NCBI GenBank assembly: GCA_026122225.1
Contig: JANEZZ010001567.1
Coordinates: 79,759-143,758, forward strand
Length of the DNA stretch: 64,000 nt
Reading direction: 5' to 3'
DNA from: Heloderma charlesbogerti
Taxonomy: Eukaryota > Chordata > Lepidosauria > Squamata > Helodermatidae
Shown piece by piece: positions 54,963 through 64,000 of the stretch. The notes beneath the pieces are model-generated. The model ran no database searches and was not told the DNA's origin. It saw only the letters and a list, made by a program, of their open reading frames with translations. A program made the position numbers and the translations under genes. Positions within the stretch are counted from its first letter, which is position 1, and each line of letters opens with the position of its first letter.

Positions 54963-55541
54963 TTAGTTGAAGAGCTGCTCTGCCCCCCTTCTAATGTTTA
55001 GCGCCAGCCGTCTGGCTTCATTTTGGTTCAAGTGGAGCCCATCCCTCCTGTACAGGCCCAGCTTGTCCCAAAACTTTCCCCAGGCCCTAACAAATCTGAG
55101 CCCCTCCTCCCTGCACCACCATCTCCCCCGTGCATTGAGACTCCTCAGCTTTGTCTGTCTAGCTGGCCCTGCGCGTGGAACAGGTAGCATTTCCAAGAAA
55201 GCCACCTTGGGGGTCCTGGGTTTCACCCTCCTACCTAGCAACATAGATTTGGCTTCCAGGACCTCACGACTACATTTTCTCACATCATTCGTACCAACAT
55301 GGACCACAATCACTGACTCTGCCCCAGCACCATCTCCTAGGGTATCTAGAGGGCTCGTGACATCCGCAATCTTCACACCAGGCAGACAGTTCACCATGCG
55401 GTCCACACGCCCATCACAAACCCAATTGTCTAAGTGTCTAATCATTGAATCTCCCGCTACCACAAGTCCTCCTCCCCCAGGAGGCACTTCCTTGGTGCGA
55501 GAGGATACTTGTTCATCTTCTGAGGAATGGGTCCCTTCCAC
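54963..55541 (-). pseudogene. CR1/L3-like ORF1 with SGNH esterase domain
   Basis: Shows GGLVVAGDSMIRHLDNWVCD (block I), VIVVHVGTNDVRKCSREV (block III) and YRRDGLHLNQNEARRLA (block V), so the Ser, Asn and Asp/His catalytic residues remain. The N-terminal part (cysteine pairs CSECHTYDY and CARCNQLL plus a coiled coil, 55618-55855) is in a separate frame, so ORF1 is broken between 55541 and 55618. Confidence 0.88.
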
Positions 55542-55853
55542 GGGATCATTTCCCTCGTCCTCAGAATGACGCCCTCCTTCCCCTAGACCCGCATTCTCTG
55601 TGACAGCAGAGGAGCGGTCACCCTGGGAGTGGGACAGCTGATGGGTCCCTGAAGGCCTCTTCCACCCACCTCTCTGCCTCTCTTAGCTTCTCCAGGTCAG
55701 CAACCCTGGCCTTGAGGGAGCACACTTGTTCCCTGAGGGCCAGCAGCTGGTTACACCGAGCACACGCCCAGGACGCCCATCCAGCAGGCAGATAGTCGTA
55801 CGTGTGGCACTCGGAGCAGTGCCCTGGATAGCCCCCACATACCAAAACATGCC

Positions 55854-56107
55854 AAGAAGGCTTCAACAGGAAGGCTTCTTTCAGGCTAGATACGTCCTGA
55901 AGTTTACCTTCGAGAAATCAACACTTTCCTCAACCTTTCTGTATTAAACCTCAGTAAATAGATCTTTCTAAACATCTGTATATCACACTTGTTAGTTATC
56001 ATGCCTTGCACAATATTATTTGCTCATTAATGGGTAAGTAGGAACGGTGCCCCTTTGGCCCTGAGTGAGGCGGTCTTACGCTCTCATCCCTCCCATGATC
56101 TGGAACT
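55854..56107 (+). other. Intron 2 of copy C, second block
   Basis: Paralogous to 6930-7175 ('aagaaggcttcaaca', 'tatcatgccttgcacaatatt'). No gene. Confidence 0.85.
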
Positions 56108-56226
56108 AGGCGTGAGCAGGGAAGTGGCCCAAGTTTGCTGATGACACCAAATTATTTAGGTGGTTAAAACAAAAAGGGGTTGTGGGGCGCTCCAAAAAGA
56201 TCTGTCCAGACTGGGAGAATGGGCGT
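56108..56226 (+). mobile_element. CR1-like LINE, left part of a triple nest
   Basis: Encodes the RT catalytic region KFADDTKLFRWLK and ends at 'ctgggagaatggg'. The same LINE resumes at 62852 (AKKMAN... KWQMRFSVRKREV) after the L2. Confidence 0.82.
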
Positions 56227-56268
56227 CATTAAACATCAATATGACACCGCTGCGGGAGGTCCTCCAGA
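56227..56268 (+). mobile_element. L2 LINE, left part, split by the ERV
   Basis: Encodes INMTPLREVLQ (RT region). It ends with caga, the 4-bp duplication made by the ERV, and continues at 61797. Confidence 0.75.
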
Positions 56269-56715
56269 TGTTACAAAAATTGTGTTCTTCTCCCTGGTAG
56301 ACTTTCCAAATAGTTTACCAAGAATGAGAGGAGGCAGAGATCTGGTCCAACACGATTTTATTCTGCAGAATAAGGTAACCCTTGGGGCTAACGCTCCAAC
56401 AAAGGTTACAATCAAGTGATGTGATTCAAAAGTTTATATAGGCAAGACCTTTGGGGCTGTCTTACGCTTGCGCTGTACTAATCTCTTTGTCTAGCTGAGA
56501 GGGAAACAGAAGACAGGCAGCACCTTTGACATATCTAGGCATGCACAGAGAGGTAGCCTTGTACTCCAGTAAACACATTCTTGGCATTCCTGAGTCTCTG
56601 ATAAGGCGCTGTGTCTTTGTTTAGCATGGCAGTCTCACACTGAGGTAAAACAGACATAGCCTAGCTTATAAAATCATGGGATAACAGACATATTACAACT
56701 GAAATTTCTATAACA
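56269..56715 (-). repeat. ERV 3' LTR (447 bp)
   Basis: TG...CA ends (minus strand TGTTATAG ... TTTGTAACA). A TATATAA box (about 56433-56440) and AATAAA signal (about 56361-56367) are visible on the minus strand. By eye it differs from the other LTR at only two positions (A/G near 56548; T/C near 56690). A polypurine tract, GAGGGGGGAC on the minus strand, lies immediately inside (56716-56725). Confidence 0.95.
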
Positions 56716-56884
56716 GTCCCCCCTCAAAAGGCTTTTCTTAAATCTCACACCTCTCTTTGGTCCAGCAGTGGACTACACACTTAAAGGCACAAACCAGCAT
56801 CAATAGTATCATAACAAACAAGACTGCATTGATTACAAGTTGTTTTAATCATGCAAAATCAGGGAGCCAGGAAGTCAACTATAA

Positions 56885-57130
56885 CTAAGGATCACTTGCT
56901 CCTGAATAATTCTGTCCAATCATATCTTGTAGTTTGGCAATTTCATCTTCTATGGTTTTGTTTAAATCATGGAACTTTACTCTACACCCTTGCTTTACTA
57001 AGGTGCAGAAGCCACCTTGGCGTGCTAAGAGATAATCTAAAACAAACCGATACTGGGCCACCAGCTGGCTGAGATCTTCAATTTCAGATTGCATGGCCCT
57101 TACCATTATGGCTGTGGCACTGATGGTCTC
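56885..57130 (-). pseudogene. ERV env fragment (transmembrane subunit)
   Basis: Reads LARQGGFCTLVKQGCRVKFH, the region of the gammaretroviral TM after the immunosuppressive-like stretch. The CX6CC motif is CX6CR here, so the last cysteine is lost. No SU coding region is seen between here and the integrase end. The fragment cannot make a functional envelope. Confidence 0.75.
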
Positions 57131-57359
57131 TTCTAAATGGCAAGTGAGGCCTAGGATACTTTTTCTGCAATAATTTTTAGGTATAAACCCAGGGTCAGCA
57201 ATCCTGTAATTAGTTCACCCCCTACCTTGTTTGGTTCTGAATCTGACAGTTGTTTTCCAATTATTACAGTGTCATCACAGTTTTTACTCATTTGTTTTAT
57301 AAGTTGCCCTATTTTTCTAGTGGTTTGCTACTTTAACGGTGGCCTTTAGGTGGGTCAGC

Positions 57360-57875
57360 TTCCGGTGTGACCCTCTCTGGTGCAGGTGATGCTTTTATGC
57401 GGGTGTGATGGATCCACTTCTTTCCTCCAGCGACTTTTACAGCCGTGTGAGTGGTGAGTAGAACCTGGAATGGACCCTTTCATTTCTCAGTAAGTGGTTC
57501 ATCTTTCCAGGACTGGATCAGCACCTAATTACCAGGACTGAAATTATCCACTGGAGCATCTAAAGGCAAGGATTGGTATGGTGCTGCGAACCTGTGAAGA
57601 CAAGACAAAACAGACTGCAAGGCAGTAACATATTCATGGATCTTTAAAGCCCTTACTTTAAAGTTTATATTTAAGCTATCAGCCATAGGTAACATCTGAG
57701 GTGGGCGCCCATATAACATTTTAAACTGTGTCAATTTAATACTTCCCCTGGGGGTGCACTGTATTCGAGTTAAGACGATTGGCAAGGCCTGTGGCCATTT
57801 TAATTTAGGGGCTACACTGTGTCTCACGAGTAGATCTTCTATTGCAATTTTTCTTAGATGTGTAGCCCGGTGCAA
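57360..57875 (-). pseudogene. ERV integrase C-terminal part
   Basis: Minus-strand frame with LKWPQALPIVLTRIQCTPRG and FKMLYGRPPQMLP, typical of gammaretroviral integrase. In shifted frames it continues to GPFQVLLTTHTAVKVAG near 57470. The N-terminal zinc-binding and core parts are not intact. Confidence 0.88.
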
Positions 57876-58263
57876 GTCAGCTCAGAAGCTCAGAAGAGGC
57901 CTGGATATGAACACTTTGCCTCTTGGGACTATCTACCATCCATCTTTAGTTTGCTTTGCCTTGTATTCAAGAGCTCTCTCATGCTCAGCTGGAGAGTAGA
58001 TTGGAACCAAATCTGTACTCAAATATGGGATTAGGGCTCTTTCATAATGCACCTCCTCACTTCTCATTTGTGCGGCTTCTTTTGCAGTCTTATCTGCCAA
58101 AGCATTGCCTCTTATTTTTTGGGGGGGATTGGCACTCTTTCCATACGCTTTTTCAAGAGTAACTACTGCACATCTTGTGTATCTACAAACACCTTAAGGT
58201 TTGGCTTTGGTAACAAGGAATCAGTGAGGTCAGGCCTGATCAGAGTCACCTGACTCAAAATTT

Positions 58264-58590
58264 TTAAACAGTCATAACAATTGAGATCTGGCTTAGGGAG
58301 CAAGGTGGCAGGATGAGGCCTGGGCTTGAAAGCAGGGAAGATCTCATAGCGTGACTGGCGTGACAGATAAAAGCACAGTTGCTGCCACGGCCCTTAAGCA
58401 AGCAGGCCATCTCTTTGCGGTTGGATCCAGAGTCTTCGAGTAGTATCCTACAAGTCTCCAGGAAGGACCTGTCCTTTGGGTCAAAACCCTGATGCCACTC
58501 CTTTATTTTCATGTACACAGAGCCGGTACGGTTTGTCGGGATCTGGTAAGGCCAGAGCAGGTGGCGACACCAAGGCTTGCTTCACCTTAA
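58264..58590 (-). pseudogene. ERV RNase H/pol linker remnant
   Basis: Frames read PALALPDP-like and YRLYVHE-like text (around 58510-58590) followed by a degraded RNase H region. The catalytic DGS-like position reads DTQ near 58170. Several frame breaks. Confidence 0.55.
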
Positions 58591-59319
58591 GAAAAGCCTT
58601 TTCCATTTTATTTGTCCATTTTCAGTGGATGATATTTTTTTTGTCAAAGCTTCATACAGGGGCTTCGCTTTCCCTCCATAATCAGGTATCCACATTGTAC
58701 AAAACCCGGTGAGCCCAAGGAAGGCTCGCAACTCTCGAGGGTCTTTAGGCCTCTGTGTCTTCTGTATGACGTCCAACCGAGCAGTGCTCAGGTCTCTGGT
58801 TCCCTTTCGAATCAGGTAGCCCAAGAAGGTGACATGGGTCTGGCAAATCTGAGCCTTTTCTCTTGACACTTTATAGCCTTTCAAGTTTAATTCTTGCAAG
58901 AGGGAGATAGTAGCTTTAGCACATGAGTCCTCTGTCTGGGTGGCCAGAAGAAGGTCATTTGAATATTGAAGCAAGGACACCCACGGCTGGTCCTCTTTCC
59001 CTTTTATGGCCACCATCGCCCCCCTCTTCTTCCCCTTTCGCTTTGGGCAGTCTTTTCGCCAATGTCCCTTCTCTTTATAGTAAGCGCATTCATCTCTTCC
59101 CAAATGCAGCTTTCTCTGATTCCCAAAATCTTTCTTTAAACCTTTATCTGCCCAATCAGGGACTTGCCCTGTGATTGCCATTGCAATCAAAGCTGCGTTC
59201 TGTCTGCCCTTCTTATCTGCTTCCTTCTTCTCTACTTTCTCACGATTCACAAACACCTTATAAGCAATCTCCATCAACTGGGGCAGAGACATTGCTGCTG
59301 CCCCATCAGTCTTCTGCAA
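58582..59319 (-). pseudogene. ERV gag-pol deletion fusion (nucleocapsid joined to reverse transcriptase)
   Basis: 245-residue open frame. It begins with the end of capsid (MSLPQLMEIAYKVFVNRE), then a nucleocapsid knuckle CAYYKEKGHWRKDC, where the second cysteine of CCHC is tyrosine. About ten residues later it is in the palm of the reverse transcriptase: LLQYSNDLLLATQTED (catalytic YVDD changed to YSND), VTFLGYLIRKGTRDLS and LRAFLGLTGFCTMWIPDYGG. Protease and the fingers region have been removed in frame. Confidence 0.9.
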
Positions 59320-61345
59320 CTTTCTCTTTTTTTTTTCCTTGCCTTTTCTGCTTTACACCATTGAAATCTAACAGCGTGACTGAAAAACATTTTTTTTTTC
59401 ATTGCAGGGCATGGTGGAGCAGATCTGGCAATCATACTGTTCTTCTGGCTACACAGCCAGGCCCATTAAGATCAAGGGAAGGGCATTTTTATATATGCAA
59501 AAAGTTTTAAGCCACCATTTTTGCATCGGCAACTCCACACTTTATGAATTTTGACAGAGTGACAAGCTTGCCTCTGAGCATTTAGAGTGTCCAGACAGTT
59601 CAGATTTTGAGAAAGAGCTGGAACACGTGGGGCAGGAACTTTCTCAGGCTTTAGAAGCACAGCTGGGCTTAGAGATGCCACAGGAGAAGGGGAGGGGGAA
59701 TTTTCCTCTCTCACTTTTTAATACAATTTATTGGCCCCCTTTTTTTCTAAACGGAAACTAACTTTCGTAGTTTCTCTTTGAACTTTTTGAAGGCTGCTTC
59801 CTTTGTAGTCTGTGAATCTCTCAAAGCCTTGGAAATACAGCTTTTTATCTGAGTGTTGAAGTTACAAATCAAACTGTGCACTGAGCTGATCACAAACAAA
59901 CACACAATTTACAACAACCGGAGTTTATGGCTATGACAAGCCTCACAGTACTGTTCATGGCAAATCTCTAACAGTCTAAAGTTCTAATCCATGTGCAGAG
60001 TGCCTCTCAAAAATCCAAACAATAATGGATCCAAAAAAGCTTTGGGCAATAAAAAATGGGATGTTAGCAAAGGCTGTCTGTCTTTTCCTTAGTTTAAGAG
60101 TGGAAGGTGTAACCTTACACCTCTTTTAGATTCTTCGACAGATAAGAGCAAGGTCTGCTCAGCTTTCCAGCTGTGATGCTTTAACTTGGGCAATTCTTTT
60201 GCAAATCTTACTGTTTCTATTAGGTCCTTACAGGCATCTTCTGGTGGGGCCGGGCAACCCCCCCTTAGCTCTGCTCTCAATAGACTGGCAGAGATAAGCT
60301 TACACAGACCCAGACATTGCTCTGTCTTTGTTCCTTTAATTTTGCCACAGTCTTTAAGACTTTGAACAAATCTCTTTCTTCAGAGTTTACAACTTTTTTG
60401 TTGTTGTTGTAGCTGTTCTTGCTTCCTCTAACAAACTTGAATACACTGGAAGATGTTTCAACTTAGAAGGAGCTAGACCGAGCGAGACGTGGGGATGTAA
60501 CAGATGGGTTCTCCGTGGGGGGGGGCTTCTCTCCCTCCTCCCCCAGCAACCTTTCCTCCCAACCTAACAGGCCGAATAGGGCAGGGGAAACCCAGGGAGC
60601 CTTGGGCAGGATCTCTTAATCTCCAAGCTCTTTCCGTGGGGCTTGAGTCAGGGAGAACAGGGGCTTTGGGCTTCATCTCGGAGCATACCATCATGACTTT
60701 ACAATATTGACCTTTATGTTTTCTTATTCAGTCAGGATTTTTCAATATCCACATTTGCCAAGCATCAATATAAGGCAGCTGATCCCCATGGTTATCAACA
60801 ATCACTTTATTATATACCTTGGACCCAACATTTTTTCTTCAGCTTCCCCCAGTTGGCCAGCCAACACTAAATGTCACCCATTCCCCATTACAAAACTTTA
60901 TGAGCTCATCTTTTGTCATTAAACAACTTAAAATTCTTAAGCATGCATCCCAGTGGGTCTTGGCTATTTTCTCCTACGAAAGTTTTGATCCTATCCTGTC
61001 GGCCAATTTTTTTTATTTTTTCTTTCCCAACTGCTGCTTAAGCAAGGCTCAGTTAGACAAGAATGGGAGATTTGCACTCCCCAGACGGCCCAGACAGTGC
61101 GATCCAACTTACCTCGTAGCTCAGCCTCCAAACGACCCCAGAGTCGGACAGCGTTTCGTCCTGTCCTCCAAAGACCGCCACTCGCCTCGTCTCTTCAGGA
61201 GTCCTTTGCTAGCTGGGTTGCCAGGCAACAGCTGCCTCAAACCTCACGGTGAACCAAACAAGGTCCAGGGCGCCCTCCGCTTGGGTTGATCCAGCGTTTG
61301 CCTAGCTCCCAGGTCACACAGGGCGTCCTCCGCGGTCGCCAAATT
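59320..61345 (-). pseudogene. Degraded ERV gag and leader region
   Basis: No long frame. Expected to hold leader, matrix and capsid. Only short open stretches are seen. The primer-binding-site candidate is at its right edge. Confidence 0.5.
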
Positions 61346-61792
61346 TGTTACAAAAATTGTGTTCTTCTCCCTGGTAGACTTTCCAAATAGTTTACCAAGA
61401 ATGAGAGGAGGCAGAGATCTGGTCCAACACGATTTTATTCTGCAGAATAAGGTAACCCTTGGGGCTAACGCTCCAACAAAGGTTACAATCAAGTGATGTG
61501 ATTCAAAAGTTTATATAGGCAAGACCTTTGGGGCTGTCTTACGCTTGCGCTGTACTAATCTCTTTGTCTAGCTGAGAGGGAAACAGAAGACAGGCAGCAC
61601 CTTTGACATATCTAGGCATGCGCAGAGAGGTAGCCTTGTACTCCAGTAAACACATTCTTGGCATTCCTGAGTCTCTGATAAGGCGCTGTGTCTTTGTTTA
61701 GCATGGCAGTCTCACACTGAGGTAAAACAGACATAGCCTAGCTTATAAAATCATGGGATAACAGACATACTACAACTGAAATTTCTATAACA
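61346..61792 (-). repeat. ERV 5' LTR (447 bp)
   Basis: Same ends and signals as the 3' LTR, same length, two visible differences. Confidence 0.95.
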
Positions 61793-61796
61793 CAGA

Positions 61797-62851
61797 GAGG
61801 TGGACTGAGGGGTCACCAGTCTGCAGTTGACCCCCAGCTCTCTCTCTGCTCTTCATCAAACCCGGTGAGGCAGTGGCTGTATGGAACCAGTGCCTGGCTG
61901 CGGAAATGGACTGGATGGTTGCCAGTAAACGGAGACCCAGTCCAGAAAAGACGGAGGTACTGCTAGTGGGTGGTTCTTCCGCCCGGCCAGCTGATGCTCA
62001 GCCTGTTCCGGAGGGGGTTGCCCTCCCCCTAAAGAATGAGGATCATCGCTTGGGGGCGCCTTTGGACCCAGAAGAGTCAGTCGAGGAGCAGGTGGACTCG
62101 GGGCCACGGAGCACCGTTTATCAGCTGATATTCCAACTACTTCCCCATCTGGGCAGAGGCAGCGTAGCTACAGTTATCCACGCTCTGATAATCGCTCGTC
62201 TGGATTGCTGCAGTGCGTTATACGTGGGGCTGCCTTTGGAAACAGACTGGAAGCTTCCGCTGGTCCAAGATAGGCAGCGAGACTGTTAATGGAGGCTGGC
62301 CAGCGTGGCCATATTATGCCAGTACTTTTCCATCTGCACCGGCTGTCAGCCCATGTCCGGGCCCAATTCAAAGTGCTGGTGTTAACATGCAAGGCCCAAA
62401 ATGGCTTGGGGCCATGTTACCCGAGGGATCATCTCCTCCCATATACACCTGCCTGGACCCTAAGTTCAGCTTCAGCAGCCCTTGTCTGGGAGCCCCTGCC
62501 AAGGATGTGAGGTGGGTGGCTACCAAGAAGAGGGCCTTTTCTGCTGTGGCACCCCAGTGGCGGAATGAGCTTCCCAGAGAGGTTCTCCTGGTGCCTGCAC
62601 TGTGCTGTTTTTGGTGACAGGTGAAGGGCTTTTTATTTTCTCGGGCATTTTAGTTTTTCAGTTTCTGTTCTAAATCTGGGATTGTGTTTTAAATCTTTCC
62701 ACTGTGGCTAGGTTTAATTTGTTTATTATACTGCAGTTTTAAACTTTAGAAGTTTAATATCCTATTTTATTGCCTTCTATTTCACGGTTTTTAATTGTTG
62801 TGAACCGCCCAGAGAGCTTTGGCTCTTGGGAAGTATGAAAATGTAACTAAC
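61797..62851 (+). mobile_element. L2 LINE, right part
   Basis: Encodes PGEAVAVWNQCLAAEMDWMV, KTEVLLVGGSSARPADAQPV, LDCCSALYVGLPLETDWKL, then in another frame FHLHRLSAHVRAQFKVLVLT and WEPLPRM, plus KKRAFSAVAPQWRNELPREV. These are the conserved end of L2 ORF2. The 3' UTR follows with 'gtgaaccgcccagagagctttggc', and the end is TAAC repeats (62841-62850). Confidence 0.88.
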
Positions 62852-63685
62852 TAAATGAAGAAAATGGCAAATGCGGTTCAGTGTAAGGAAGCGTGAAGTG
62901 ATGTGCCTTGGGGCAAGAAATCCCAGCTTCAGGTTAGTGCGCAGCCACTGTGAAAAGGTAAATTCCATGTTAGGCATAATGAGAAAAGGAACTGAGAATA
63001 AAACTGCCAAGATCATACTGCCTCTCTACAAATCCATGGTGAGACCACACTTGGAATACCGTGTCCCGTTCGGGCCACCACACCTAAAAAAGATATTGTA
63101 GAGCTGGAAAAAGTGCAGAAAAGGGCAACTGAAATGATCAAGGGGCTGGAGCATCTCTCCTACGAGGGAAGGTTACAGCAGCTGGGATTATTTAGTCTGG
63201 AAAAAAGGAATGTGAGGGGAGACATAATAGAGGTGAACAAAGTCAAGCCTGGTGTGGAGAATGTGGGTAGGGAGACATTTTTCTCCCTCTCTCAAAATAC
63301 GAGACCCCACTGGGGTCACCCCATGAAGCTGGATGGTGGGAGATTCAGGACAGAGAAAAGGAAGGCCTCCTTCACACAGCGCAGAGTTAAACTATGGAAT
63401 TTGCTACGTCAAGATGTCATGATGGCCACCAGTTTCAATGTCTTTAAAAGGGGGTTGGACAAATTCCTGGAGGAGAAGGTTATCCATGGCTTCTAGTCCT
63501 GAGGGCTCTGTGTTACCTCCCGTAGCAGAGGCAGTGAGCCCATGTGCACCAGTTGCTGGGGAACATGGGCAGGAGGGTGCTGTCGCACTCGTATCCTGCT
63601 GGTGGGTTTCCCGAGGGGAGGTGGTGGGCCACTGGGCTTGGTCTGATCCAGCAGGGCTTGTCTTATGTTCTTGGTAACCCTTTTC
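62852..63685 (+). mobile_element. CR1-like LINE, right part of a triple nest
   Basis: Reads [59 protein letters not shown] and, in a second frame, [20 protein letters not shown] to FKRGLDKFLEEKVIHG. It then ends in the family 3' UTR (63490-63685, 'ctgatccagcagggcttgtcttatgttctt'). Confidence 0.9.
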
Positions 63686-64000
63686 ATGTTGAGTGATGAG
63701 GTTAAACTCAGCAATGGTTTTGCAGATATTATCCAGACAGCCTTATCAACTAGTTTCTAATATCAGTTTACCAAAATTGATTGTGAACCTGCTTCTGTTT
63801 TTATGTGTCTTCTCTTTCCCATAATCACTACTTTTTTCTTATCCACCGTTCCAAATTTTCAATCACGAATCATTCAGCCTTTTCAATAGTGCTTCTGCTG
63901 GCATTTCCTAGCTAGACAGGCTTTCTTGCTTTGAGGGAGGAGAGTTAAGCATTTATCCCTAGACGCCTTAGCAATTCTGATACAGAAAAATCAGCCTTCA
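63686..64000 (+). other. Intron 2 of copy C, last block in the window
   Basis: Paralogous to about 7181-7510 ('cctagctagacaggctttcttgctttg' against 'ttttgtaacaagacaacttttcttgcttcg'). In copy A the beta-2 exon starts about 310 bp further on, so exon 3 of copy C should start near position 64300 of the contig, just outside the window. Confidence 0.85.

Larger units (their letters stand above)
49007..55853 (-). mobile_element. CR1/L3-like LINE, nearly full length, split by BovB
   Basis: Runs on the minus strand from an ORF1 start near 55853 to a 3' end 'gggctctgcttatgctctta' at 49007. It is absent from copy A intron 2, where the flanks are contiguous, which dates it after the A/C duplication. 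Many stops and shifts. Confidence 0.88.
56269..61792 (-). mobile_element. Defective gammaretrovirus-like endogenous retrovirus
   Basis: 5.5 kb minus-strand provirus with two 447-bp LTRs, a 4-bp caga duplication (56265-56268; 61793-61796), a polypurine tract, and remnants of gag, pol and env. A primer binding site candidate, TGGCGACCGCGGAGGA, follows the 5' LTR (about 61341-61326) and resembles an arginine-tRNA type. Protease, the first part of the reverse transcriptase and most of env SU are missing. The near-identical LTRs show a recent insertion of an already deleted, possibly trans-mobilised, element. Confidence 0.93.

Overview
This is a 64 kb piece of a vertebrate genome, almost certainly a squamate reptile (lizard or snake). 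It holds a broken Sauria SINE (3627-3952), full-length and truncated BovB LINEs, CR1, L2 and L1 LINEs, hAT relics, a gammaretrovirus-like ERV and split exons with vertebrate splice signals. The only host genes I can support are MHC class II beta-chain genes. Nearly everything else is transposable elements or intron and intergenic DNA that is alignable between gene copies.

Layout. Gene copy A (+) has a leader exon at 273-363 behind a class II-like X/Y promoter, a badly damaged beta-1 exon at about 4410-4684, and a beta-2 (Ig) exon at 7820-8108 carrying a 7-bp insertion. I find no transmembrane exon on this strand. It ends with a 24-bp cytoplasmic exon at 16093-16116 and a terminal exon at 18325 with its stop at 18336-18338. 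It is a pseudogene. Copy B (-) keeps only the 3' half: a transmembrane exon at 34789-34903, a 24-bp exon at 32184-32207 and a terminal exon at 31072-31085. The DNA around exons 5 and 6 of A and B forms a large inverted duplication (about 15570-20060 against 29790-32795). Copy C (+) has an intact leader exon (41461-41551) and an intact beta-1 exon (47764-48042). The window stops in its intron 2, about 300 bp before exon 3 is expected. Introns 1 and 2 of A and C align over kilobases, so later insertions can be read off by comparing the copies.

Between B and C, at 40611-40728, lies a strong minus-strand S-X-Y module of the MHC class II/I type with an ISRE-like and an NF-kB-like site. No gene I can recognise lies downstream of it. 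The position, head-to-head with beta copy C, is where a class II alpha gene would be expected.

Mobile elements. Intron 2 of copy C contains two nested stacks. One is a CR1/L3-like LINE (-) interrupted by a near-intact BovB (+) with an 11-bp target-site duplication. The other is a CR1-like LINE (+) interrupted by an L2 (+), which is interrupted by a defective gammaretroviral ERV (-) with two almost identical 447-bp LTRs and a 4-bp duplication. A near-complete CR1 (9982-about 14625, -) sits in intron 3 of copy A. A miniature Ty3/gypsy element keeps two LTRs around an integrase tail plus chromodomain (35974-37494). An inverted array of about 149-bp tandem repeats forms a fold-back-like element (45300-47130). 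I recognised no tRNA, rRNA or CRISPR features.
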